Below, piece by piece: positions 35,393 through 45,669 of a stretch of 64,000 bases of DNA; position 1 is the first letter of the stretch, and each line of letters opens with the position of its first letter. Source of the stretch: Nemertoderma westbladi (lineage: Eukaryota; Xenacoelomorpha; Nemertodermatida; Nemertodermatidae); contig JAUCBJ010007200.1 of assembly GCA_032718475.1 (NCBI GenBank), positions 1 to 64,000 of the forward strand, given 5' to 3'. A program made the translations under genes and the position numbers. The notes beneath the pieces are model-generated. The model did not search any database, was not told the origin of the DNA, and saw only the letters and a list, made by a program, of their open reading frames with translations.

Positions 35393-36953
35393 CCCTATTA
35401 TTACCGGGCTATAAAATGCTGTACAAATACCGGGGTGGGGGGGGGGGGTCATATTGACCCCTCCCTCTAAAATCTACAAATATTATCGAAAACGTCTGAT
35501 TTTTTGTTTGTACGTAGGTATCACTAGTCTGGATCCGACCGAAAAAAAAATTTTCTAAAAAATGTACTGGGGTGGTAATATTGCAGCACCAAAATTACAA
35601 GTAGTGCATAATTTTCACAAAATTTGAAAGTTACATTTTTCGGCTAATTGTTTTCAATACAGGTTTTCTGTGGCGCAAAATACATTGTAAAATAATTAAA
35701 AATGATATGATTACCATAAATGGCTGTTTAGTCCTCTATGCGTAGGAAAAAATGAAAAAAACAAGTAACCAGCACTTTTCAGTTAGAACACAAAATTTTT
35801 AATTCACTTATACGATGCTATAAATTTACATTTACAGGTTTTCTAGGGCGCTGATTCTAATGGAATACATTTCAAATATGCAAGATCATTGCTACTTGTA
35901 TTTTTGGGCGTAATTTGGCAAATTTTGGTGCTAGCACCAAATTTCGTACCCATCACCAAAAAATACAAGTTTGCGATGTCCAGTGCTGTTTTTATTGATT
36001 CCATCGGATTCAGGACCCTCATAAACCCGTATAACGCAAGAAACAAAATGATACTATCTACTGATAAATTTACTCATTTTCCAAAATTTGGTGCTGGCGC
36101 AACAATTTTCACCCACCGGCGAAAAATACAAGTTTGAAAATTCTTATGAAATTTTTACTGATTCCATTGAATTCAGAACCCTTATAAACCCGTATAACGC
36201 AAGAAACAAGATGACACAATCAATTGATATATTTGATGGTTTTCAAAATTTGGTCCTAGCGCCACATTTTGCACCCACTTCCGAAAAATACAAGTTTGAG
36301 ATATCTAGTTCGATAATTATATATTCCATTGAATTTAGAACACCCATAAACCTCTAAAATGCAAGAAATAAATTGTCACAAGCAATTTTATCTATTGAAT
36401 GGATTTTCAAAATTTCGTGCTAGCACCAAAATTTGCACACAGCACCGAAAAATACAAGTATGATACGCTTGGTGCAACTCGTATATATTCCATCGACACC
36501 AGAACCCCAAAAACCCTAATTGCGTAAAAATCAAGTTTCAATTAATCAATTTAAAAAATTGACATATTTCAAAATTTGGTGCTGGCACCAAAATTTGGCA
36601 CCCGCCGAAAAAAAAACAAGTTTGAAATTTCTAAATAAATTTATATGAATTCCATCCAATTGCTAACACCAAAAAACCGGTGTAAATCAAAAATAGAGAT
36701 GTTACAATTAATATTTAATGAAATGTAATTTTCAAAAAACGTCTCAAAAAAAGTGCCAAAAGTAGGGTTAAAATATGGTGCTATAACTCGAAAGCTACCC
36801 AATATTTTTGAAAACGGTTTTCACTACTATGAAGACAATAGATTTTTAGGAAAAGTCATAAAATTTCAGATTCCCAACTGCGTTTGTTTCAGAATTATAA
36901 TAAAAAAAACCACGGGGGGGGGGTCATATTGACCCTCCCCGGGTTTAATAGGG
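35393..36953. mobile_element. piggyBac-type non-autonomous element, copy 1 (1561 bp)
   Basis: It starts CCCTATTATTACCGGG and ends CCCGGGTTTAATAGGG, an inverted pair. It is preceded by TTAA (35389-35392), the piggyBac target site. On the right the expected TTAA is TT only, followed by GGTGGCC. The inverted paralogue at about 58265 has a single TTAA at this position, giving the empty site. Both ends have a subterminal G run followed by GGTCATATTGACCC. Inside are about five diverged ~165-bp repeats (near 35920, 36085, 36245, 36410, 36570) holding TTTGGTGCTAGCACCAAA-like palindromes and CCCGTATAACGCAAGAAACAA. No transposase is encoded; short frames are by-products of the repeats. Confidence 0.85.
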
Positions 36954-37200
36954 TTGGTGGCCTCTGAGGGTCTTGTAGACCACCCGGGGCTGAAGGGCGC
37001 GTCGGTGTACTACGATAGCCGACACCTAGTGGACAGAGAGGTGGACACACCGTACAAGAGGTGTAAGAAGTTGGTAGCATATTTGAGGGCCTTGGTAGCA
37101 TATCAGGGGAGTTGGCAAGGATACCAAAAGGACACCAACCATCGATCTGGAAGGCAAATACGAACTCCTAAGTGCAAATAATTAAGTGCAATTAGTATGT
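36954..37200 (+). pseudogene. Element E, unknown ORF, plus-strand copy, second half
   Basis: This continues the frame interrupted by the piggyBac-type element: VASEGLVDHPGLKG, VYYDSRHLVDREVDTPYKR and KLVAYLRAL, with a frameshift before KDTNHRSGRQIRTPKCK. The minus-strand paralogue at 58031-58567 is intact over the same region. Function unknown. Confidence 0.55.
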
Positions 37201-38440
37201 ACGTATGTCGACAATCAATGAATATAAATATGCAATCAATGTAAGTACTATAGTCATATATAACATTTTCCAATTAGCTACTGGGACTGGGGACCAATTG
37301 ACTATGACAGGAGGATAAAAATAAATACCGGTTGAGTATATGAGAACGGGGGAAGTACGGAGAGGAGGTGTTGGCTCGTGAGGGAGTGAAAGAAGTGCAA
37401 TCCAAATGTGGGGAGCGAGCAGTGAGAGAGGAAGAGTCCCAAGGGACCAGAGTGAGTAAGGGACAGCGAGGTCCGTGAGGGAGATTAGAGTGAGATTGGA
37501 GAAAATTGTGTGGAGAGTGAGCACAATTGTCTCAAGCAGAGACACCAGATTCCTTGGTGCAACATAGCTCGCGATTGCACCAAGGATGGGGAGTATTAAC
37601 CCACCCAGGGGGGGGGGGGGGGGGGGGGGGGGTCTGCCAACCCGAGAAAAGAACTCCACCCCACACCCAATATTAGGTTGGGTTCCAGAGGAATTGAAGC
37701 GCACTTAAGGTTGATGCTATATAGCATGGGGGGGAGTGTAAGCAGATTCAATTCCATTGCATTATCCACCCGAAAATGGGACCGGTGGCAATTTACCAAT
37801 ATAGTTGGCGATACGAGATTACCAATAAAAATCTCGCCTCATAACCAACTTTGGGGGGGGGGGGGGGGACACAAGCCCTAAAGCCACAGAGAGAGGTGAG
37901 AGGTCAAACCACCTCGGAGGGAGAACACAGCTAGCAAAGGCTAGCGGCGGGGGGAAACACTCACAGGGAGTGCCAAAGTGACAATTAGTATATAAGCCAA
38001 TAGCAGGCAGGGGGGCACGTGAACAGAGATAGGAAAGCATCCATTGGGTACAGAAGGCCAAGTAGAGTAAGAGGTGAAACCAATATCTATGTGCATCAAT
38101 CATATAGTTATTCTGTATTACTGATTTACCGGTCAGTTCATTAATTACAGAGTTGCAGACCGGTTATAGTTTTGGACCATCACCAAGTCATCATATATTA
38201 TTCTATCTGATGTTATTCTGTATTGCGATACCAATCACATACTAATTCTGTGCTATTATCATTTGCAACATTAACATTGAGAAACACAAACTCTGTTATT
38301 TTCCCTAACGGCCTTCGGCCAAAAGGACACTAGCTCAGCAGCCCAGCAGTCAGGTGACGCATACTAAACCTTACCCGTCGGGATCTACGATCACTCCACA
38401 TTTTACTTAAAGTTAATGAAGAAGTAAGTTATAGCATAGC
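37201..38440 (+). repeat. Element E 3' region / LTR-like repeat, copy 1
   Basis: Bases about 37310-38330 match the reverse complement of about 56770-57920. Landmarks are AATTGTCTCAAGCAGAGACACC, a G run (24 at 37609-37632), a second G run at about 37852-37868, GAGAGGTGAGAGGTCAAACC, and a TATATAAGCCAATAGCAGG box at about 37991 that looks like a promoter. The position at the 3' end of element E and the promoter-like box suggest a long terminal repeat, but its exact ends and a matching 5' LTR were not found. Confidence 0.5.
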
Positions 38441-39080
38441 CGTTTGTTACTTACAACGGTGGTGACAACACAACTCACTGTAGGCAATTCACTGCACTGC
38501 AATGCAATGCACTGGTCGACAATTCACTGTAGTAAAAAGTAAAAAAGTAAACTTTCTTCGGCCGCTAGGCCAGGGATTACGCGCAAAGTCTGACGACATA
38601 ATTCCAGTGCGGTCCCCCCAGAACTTTACTCCCCAGAGGAAACTCCAATACTCATTTAGCTACCACTTAAGGATGCAAGGCAGAGATGCGCCCTGGCCTG
38701 TAGGGATATTATCAATTGGTGCTATAGCGACTGGTGGTAGAAGTAACAAAGTTATAGATAGAACCACTACGGATTCATATCCATATCGAATTCTTGATGT
38801 AAAATAAGGTCACTAATAGTAAATATTTTAGATAAATATTTAGGACAAAATCAATGAAAGGGATTGCGGGAAAAAGCCTGCCCTTATATATACAGTAGTT
38901 AATATTTCCAATTATTTGGAGAGCGAAGGCTCCTTTTGAAGTGTATACATGCAAAAACATGTCAGTCGGATGGTAAATCTATAACTAAATCTATAAATAG
39001 TACAAAATCTATAACCAATAATCTATAATCATTGACACATGTTAAGTTATCCCTACACTACAGGGTGGCCTTAATATCCA
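38441..39080. other. Non-coding, no recognised gene
   Basis: Mixed AT-rich sequence. A phrase at 38670-38700 resembles 730-760 next to the tRNA-like block, suggesting a dispersed SINE-type repeat. Nothing else is recognised. Confidence 0.35.
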
Positions 39081-39530
39081 ATAGATGCGCTCTAATCCTC
39101 CCCTCCCGCCCACTATTGGCTTAACCTGATATTAATTCTCACCTCGCCACTGCCTGTTGCCGTTGTCCCTGTGTGCTAGCCTTATTAGCTTGCTTGTCCC
39201 TCTGAGGTGGTTTGACTTCTCACCTCTCTCTGTGGCTTACGGCGTGTGTTCCCCCCACCCCAGTTGGTTATGAGGTGAGATTATTGTTGGTAATCTCACC
39301 TTGCCAACTATATTGGTAAAATACCACTATTCCCATTTTCGGTGGGTAATGCACGGAATTGAATCCACTTACACTCCCCCCATGCAATCTGCCCGGTGAG
39401 AATATAGCATAAACCTTAATGCTTCAATTCCGCTGGAATCCAATCTAATATTGGATGTGGGGTGGAATTTTCTTCTCGGGGTCGGCTTTCCAGGCCGGCC
39501 CCCCTGGGTCGGGTTTTCACTACCCATCCT
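39081..39530 (-). repeat. Element E LTR-like repeat, diverged copy 3
   Basis: In the plus-strand direction it contains GAGGTGGTTTGACTTCTCACC, GTTGGTTATGAGGTGAGATTA, GAATCCACTTACACTCCCCC, AATATTGGATGTGGGGTGGAATT and TCTCGGGGTCGGC. These match 57150-57470 and, inverted, 37630-37950. It lacks the long G/C runs of the other two copies and is more diverged. Confidence 0.6.
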
Positions 39531-39710
39531 TGGCACATCTACCAGTCAGGTCAGGTATTCTAGGTCATTGATCAAGAAAACTTGCCACCTCCATGCAGCA
39601 TAAAGGAGGTGCCACCTGTAGCTGCATAGACCCTCTTACTAGGGCAAATCTGGTCCTGTAACTAGGACCCCCTTCATTCTGGGAAAAGGACGCCCTTGGT
39701 CCTGGATTAA

Positions 39711-41291
39711 CCCTATTAGTACCGGGCTATAAAATGTTGTACAAATACCGGGGGGGGGGGGGGGGGGTCATATTGACCCTTCCCTCTAAAATCTACAAAT
39801 ATTTACGAAAACGTCTGATTTTTTGTTTGTACGTAGGTATCACTTGTCTGGATCCGACCGAAAAAAAAAAAATTTCGAAAAAATGTACTGGGGTGGTTAT
39901 ATTGCAGCACCAAAATTACAAGTAGTGCACAATTTTCACAAAATTTGAAACATTTCGGCTAATTACATTACATTTTCGGCTAATTATTTTTCAATACAGG
40001 TTTTCTGGGGTGCAAAATACATTGGAAAATATTTAAAAATGATATGATTACTATAAATGGCTGTTTAGTCCTCTCTGCGTAGGAAAAAAATGAAAAAAAA
40101 CAAGTAACCAGCACTTTTCAGTTAGAACACAACATTTTTAATTCACTTACACGATGCTATAAATTCACATTTTCAGGTTTTCGAGGGCGCTGATTCTAAT
40201 GGAATACATTTCTAATATGCCAGATCATTGCTACTTGTATTTTTCGGCGTAATTTTGCAAATTTTGCTAGCACCAAATTTCGTACCCATCACGAAAAAGT
40301 ACAAGTTTGCGATGTCCAGTGCTGTTTTTATTGATTCCATCGGATTCAGGACCCCCATAAACCCGTATAACGCAAGAAACAAGGTGATACTAGCTACTGA
40401 TCAATTTGCATATTTTCCAAAATTTGGTGCTGGCACAACAATTTTCAACCACTGGCGAAAAATACAAGTTTGAGAACTCTTATGAAATTTTTACTGATTC
40501 CATTGAATTCAGAACCATCACAAACCCGTATAACGCAAGCAACAAGGTGACACAATCAATTGATATATTTGATGGTTTTCAAAATTTGGTGCTAGCACCA
40601 CATTTTGCACCCACATCCGAAAAATACAAGTTTGAGATGTCTAGTTCGATAATTATATATTCCATTGAATTCAGAACAGCCATAAATCTCTAAAACGCAA
40701 GAAATAAATTGTCACAAGCAATTTTATCTATTGAATGGATTTTCAAAATTTCGTGCTAGCACCAAAATTTGCACACAGCACCGAAAAATACAAGTTTGAT
40801 ACGCTTGGTGCAACTCGTATATATTTCATCGAATCCAGAACCCCAAAAAACCCCAATTGCGTAAGAAACAATTTTCAAACAATCAATTAACAAAATTGAC
40901 ATATTTCAAAATTTGGTGCAGGCACCAAAATTTGGTACCCACCGAAAAAAACAAGTTTGAAATTTCTAAATCAATTTATATGAATTCCATCCAATTTCTA
41001 ACACCAAAAAACCGGTGTAAATCAAAAATAGAGATATTGCAATTCATATTTAATGAAATGTAATTTTCAAAAAACGTCTCAAAAAAAGTGCCAAAAGTAG
41101 GGTTAAAAAATGGTGCTATAACTCGTAAAGTACGCAATATTTTTGAAAACGGTTTTCACTACTAGGAAGACAATAGATTTTTAGGAAAAGTCATAAAATT
41201 TCAGATTCCCAACTGCGTTTGTTTCAGAATTATAATAAAAAAACCACGGGGGGGGGGGGTCATATTGACCCCCCCCCCGGGTTTAATAGGG
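39711..41291. mobile_element. piggyBac-type non-autonomous element, copy 2 (1581 bp)
   Basis: This copy has perfect TTAA duplications at 39707-39710 and 41292-41295 and termini CCCTATTAGTACCGGG / CCCGGGTTTAATAGGG. It is collinear with copy 1 over its whole length, including the terminal G runs with GGTCATATTGACCC and the five ~165-bp internal repeats (near 40255, 40418, 40580, 40743, 40908). Small indels distinguish the copies. No transposase gene is present, so both copies depend on an enzyme encoded elsewhere. Confidence 0.88.
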
Positions 41292-41295
41292 TTAA

Positions 41296-41647
41296 GGACC
41301 CATATACTTGGCTGCAGGGGTATATGGCCTGACCACGACCAGGCAGATGGTGATCTACCAATGGCTGGTCAGGAGTAGAGTGTTCTCATGTCCACTCTGA
41401 ATGCACTTCACTGCGACCTGCACCTGGCAGCAGGGGTACAGGACATGACCCAGCAGATGAGCTGCAACAGCCAATGGTGGGTCATGTGCGCTAGAGTAGA
41501 TATGGGTGATGGGCCTCATATCTGACTCCATTGCGACACCCACCCTGTGGAATGGCAAACCAGGGTGTGGTATTTGCCCCGAGAGCTGACTCTGCAAAAA
41601 AGCACCCCCAACCCCCACTATGGATTACATTAGTAATGCGGAGGTCC
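41296..41647. other. Non-coding between piggyBac-type copy 2 and LINE C
   Basis: GC is somewhat higher than in the surroundings. A motif CTGGCTGCAGGGGTATATGGCCTGACC is partly echoed at 41420-41455 (CTGGCAGCAGGGGTACAGGACATGACC), giving two imperfect ~110-bp units. No coding support. Confidence 0.35.
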
Positions 41648-42212
41648 GCCCACTAGTTTTGCCCCTGTAGAGGAGGTGGAAAATTTCTACCACAATCTAC
41701 AAGCAGCTACAGATGGAGTGGATCAGCATGCATTCTTAACAATCCTGGGAGACTTTAATGCAAGTCTGCATCAATCACCTACATCGCCCTGGGTCTATAG
41801 CAATAGTGTTAACAAAAATTCTGTCCATCTTCAGGATTTTATCTCTGGAAATGGGTTGTTTTCGGCTGGAACCCAGTTCAAGAAGCGACCGGGAAAGCTA
41901 TGGACTCATAGTGGACCCAGTGGTCACAAGTCCCAGATAGACCATATTCTGTTTCGTAGGAAATACAGGAGCTCTATACAAGACTGTAATGTATTTACAC
42001 TTCGACCTTTCTCCAGCGATCACCGCCTTATTGTGGCCAAGGTAAGACTTAGTCTGCGTGCTAGCAGAACAACGAAATCTGCCTTGCCGCGACATGACTG
42101 GTCCTCTCTGTTGCAACATCCAAGTGTGAGATACAGCTTCACACTACAGCTGAGCAACAGGTATGAGCAGCCTCTGAGGCAGCCTCTGAGGCGGCAGATC
42201 ACTGTGAGGGCT
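41648..42212 (+). pseudogene. LINE copy C, 5' segment: AP endonuclease C-terminal part
   Basis: The frame from about 41648 reads VEEVENFYHNLQ, LTILGDFNASL, then SQIDHILFRR and FSSDHRLIVAKVRLSLR. GDFNA and SDHRLI are the conserved metal-binding and catalytic motifs of the apurinic-type endonuclease of non-LTR retrotransposons. The N-terminal half of the endonuclease is missing. The segment ends at the GGGCT target site (42208-42212) where the LTR element inserted, and the ORF resumes at 54167. A 12-bp tandem duplication (GCAGCCTCTGAG, about 42168-42191) lies just before the break. Confidence 0.8.
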
Positions 42213-43421
42213 TGTAAAGGCTTTTGCGTAATTAGCCGGTTATTTTCCCCATAAAGTACTCTGTAGTTGGTTTACCAGGCATAAAAAGGCCGTGTCCTTA
42301 CTGTACTGGTGTTTTAGAGGACATAAAAGTAATTTCTTCTGTATGTGTACTTTAGCGGACATAATCCGCAATTCTATGACGTAAAAGCCGAAATACTCTT
42401 GAACAGTGTAGTTACTAAGACGACAGCTAATATCTGAGCTGTACACGTGGAGCCTCTGCACGGAGCCTTGGTTCTTTGTTCTGCTCAGCTCAAATGACGA
42501 CATCTATCAGCTGTGTCCACGTCAGTTCGACCAATCAGAGATTTTCCCTTTGTGTAAAAAGCTGTACAGCAGAATCTCATGATTCAGTACTGACGTTTCC
42601 CCCACGCCTAAGAACACCGGCCGGGGAATGTTTTCTGACATTAGAGCGTCTTTAATTATAAGATCATCAAACTGTTATCTCGCATTCTGCACTTAGTCAC
42701 GGTACTTGCATGTACTGACTGTGTTGCAAACTTAAACTGCTTTTCGCCGCATTATTTACTGCTATTTACTGTGTTGTTGATTGTATCATTCGTTTACATA
42801 TTATTATTGGGAAGAATATTGATAACGATCCGAAACCCAATCTTCTTGATACACTAAGGTTAGAGAGACCGGTTACATATAACAATTTGCGACATACATT
42901 ATTGTGGTTTGTAGTGATTTCAATGCTACTTAATAGGCCCTACAAATGTTGGTTGCTGTTCTCTTTATATATGATTAAAATCAGTGAATATCGGCAATTC
43001 ATGTATGCAGTTGTGTGCAATAGTCTGTGTGTGCTTGACCGAGTAACAAAGCATTTCCTAAAGAATGCACTTTGGTGATCTATAAGACATACCGTTGTGT
43101 ATAGTGTAAGTCATAGCTCTGTTTAAATAGATAGAGCGCCACGTCCTAAAGGAACTGCTAATATTTCCCTAAAGTGAATAACATTTGTCAGAGATTATAT
43201 ATTAACGATCAATCGAATAGTACGGTAGGCCTGCACCGCAATCAAATTAAAGCATCCAAATCCAGTCTCCCGGGTATATCCAGCGGGTGAATGGTCGCGC
43301 ACATACTGGCTTTGGCTAATGTTAGAATTATTATAGGTGTCATAGGCTGGAGTAGATTTATAACCTAGAAGACATATAGATTTGGCGGGTTAAACTGCCA
43401 AAGGTCTTAAAAGCGCGAACA
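42213..43421 (+). repeat. 5' LTR (1209 bp) of the BEL/Pao-type element
   Basis: TG...CA ends. It matches 52947-54166 except for substitutions near 42251, 42730, 42898 and 43302, and lacks an 11-bp stretch (TTCAATACTTG) present in the 3' LTR near 54074. A TATA-like TTTATATATGA lies at about 42964. No tRNA primer-binding site starting TGG is evident immediately downstream; the internal region starts ATAACAGTTTG. Confidence 0.93.
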
Positions 43422-45669
43422 ATAACAGTTTGTAAAATTCTTGATTGCAGTGTAGGCAATAAATACAGTTTAATATTGTTCTGGTAAGAACAATAACAGT
43501 TTGTAGGATCTTGATTGCGGCGTAAGCGATCAAGACTAAAGTACCGGTCGACCGGTAACCAGTAGGCCTGACTGCCTGATCATCCGGACCAGTACTTACA
43601 ACAGTACAGGTACAGCAGTATTATTCGATTTTGATAGTTATATACCGGTAGGCCTTAATAATTAATCAGGGAGGGCCCGCCCTGGTTTTTTATTGAGATT
43701 TTACTTATTTCTGTCAGTTTTATTTATTTGTAGGCCAGTATTGAGCAGAAGGCGTGTAAGCTTGCTCAGTCTATACAGACAATTGTAGGCTGGACTGTTG
43801 TTCTGACTGTTGTTAGGTCTGAACGGATTGCAGTGCATGTAGAGTGTATGTCCGATAAAGTACGGTTAGGAAGTAGGGGCAGCCAGAGCTGTAAGGTCAA
43901 TCCCCACCTAAAGAATAAGTCGTACTACCGTGTTAGAATGCATACTAACTAACCATTTTGGAATCTGCATATACTGTAGTTTATTTAGGCTTGATAGTAG
44001 TCTGCCAGCGTTTTAGCCTGTGTTTGTTTGTGTGGTCTGTTCAGGTACCATAATAGTTATTACTCAGATATTTTGTAGGCTGGATTGTTGTCTAGCTGTT
44101 ATTAGGTCTGAAGAGATTGCTGCGTGTGTAGAGTCTGTCCGATAAAGTGCCAGTTAGTAAGTTGGGGCATCTTGAGTTGTAAGGCCAACCCCCTCCTAAA
44201 GAATAAGTCGTACTACCGTGTTAGAACGCATACTAACTAACCATTTTGGAATCTGCACATACAGTAGTTTATTTAGGCTTGATGGTAGTCTGCCAGCGTT
44301 TGGTTTGTATTTTGTTTGAGTATTCTGTACGGGTAGCGTAATATTTATTATTCAGAGTTTATGCGATTATTCGCAACATTCATATCCCTAAGTTTATTCC
44401 TACAGTAATTGTGCTTGTTATATATACCGTTATAGTTAAATTAACCCCGGTACTACACGGGCTGTTTGGCGTAGGTAAAGACTGGTGACTTTGTGCTCCG
44501 GTCACTCCAGCAGATGCTGTGGTTCTTTTAACTGTTCAAGTATATTTAGCTGCTAGTTATCTGTTGTACAAGTACTTGTACCTAATTTAGGGTTTAGTGT
44601 ACAGTGCTTTCCGAAGGTAATTAGTGTGTAGGCAGTATATTTGTGTTGTAAAGTGGTTAATAGGCACGTTGGTTCTGGTAGACCGCGGTAATTAACTTCT
44701 AGGTAGGGACACTCCGTGATACATAACGTAGTACCTATAGTGATACGGCTATAGGTCGTCAGACGGTGGTATTTTCCTATCTGGACAACACAGTGTATTT
44801 ACTACTACTTATTATTCTCAAATACCGTAGTATCCTGTCTGTTGTAATAACCAGAAGTTCTAACCCTTTGTTAGACTGGTTTGTAGTTCCCTGTAAAATT
44901 ACCCTAAAATTTCGTACTTAATATTTTTTGTTGTGTTTAGTTAGAGAATTAATCTCACCCGTATCGTAAGTAATTCGTAGATAAGTAACTTAGGAAGTAG
45001 AATTATCTGTTTTAGTGTCCAATAAGTAGCACTTCACTGAGAGCGCACAGCTTCTGTGTAGTGATTATTTCCCAGAAATAATAACATCTATTTCAATATT
45101 ATAACAAAACCCCTCATACGGGTACATATAAATCCACTAAATCTATTAATAAAATAGTAGGCCTGTTATACAACACTTAGGTCTTAATATCAGTTGGACT
45201 GCTGCTCAAATAACGGTAATAAAGTAAGTAAAGTAACCAAGTAACCCCTAACATTCAGAAATTCAATTATTTTAAAATAATTGACATACCGGTATTTACA
45301 ATAGGCTTATTATATTTATTCTATAAATTTAGGCTGAAATCATACCGGTATTCTGTAATTAATTCTAGTCCGTAATAATTATACTTATATATACTATAAG
45401 TGTCAGCTGTATACCGGTATTCACGATAGGCCTATTATATATTTATATATATTTGTGCCAAAATTATATACCTGTATTCTGTGACAAATCTAGTCTGTAA
45501 TAATACTTATATATCTACTATAAGCATACCGGTATTCTAATATATTATATATATCACGCTACACTGAGTAGCAGTATCGGTAATTAATTATTAGGCTAAC
45601 AGTGATACTGAATTACTAGACTTGCTTTAACTGTAATATAGCAGTAGGCATTCAACTGTACAATCAAAC
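43422..45669 (+). other. Leader (5' UTR) of the BEL/Pao-type element with a 290-bp tandem duplication
   Basis: A long non-coding leader. Bases 43782-44071 and 44072-44361 are tandem copies of a 290-bp unit (shared blocks include AAAGAATAAGTCGTACTACCG, ACTAACTAACCATTTTGG and GTAGTCTGCCAGCG). An 18-bp phrase GAACAATAACAGTTTGTA occurs at 43416 and 43487. The region probably holds packaging signals. No conserved small ORF was found. Confidence 0.7.

Noticed and set aside
35889-36357. Short frames in the piggyBac-type elements (also 40228-40693)
   Set aside because: They come from the ~165-bp internal repeats, differ between copies by frameshifts, and show no transposase motifs.
42240-42503. 87-codon minus-strand frame inside the LTR (also in the 3' LTR)
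   Set aside because: It is present in both LTRs simply because they are copies; no domain is seen and its direction opposes the element's genes.
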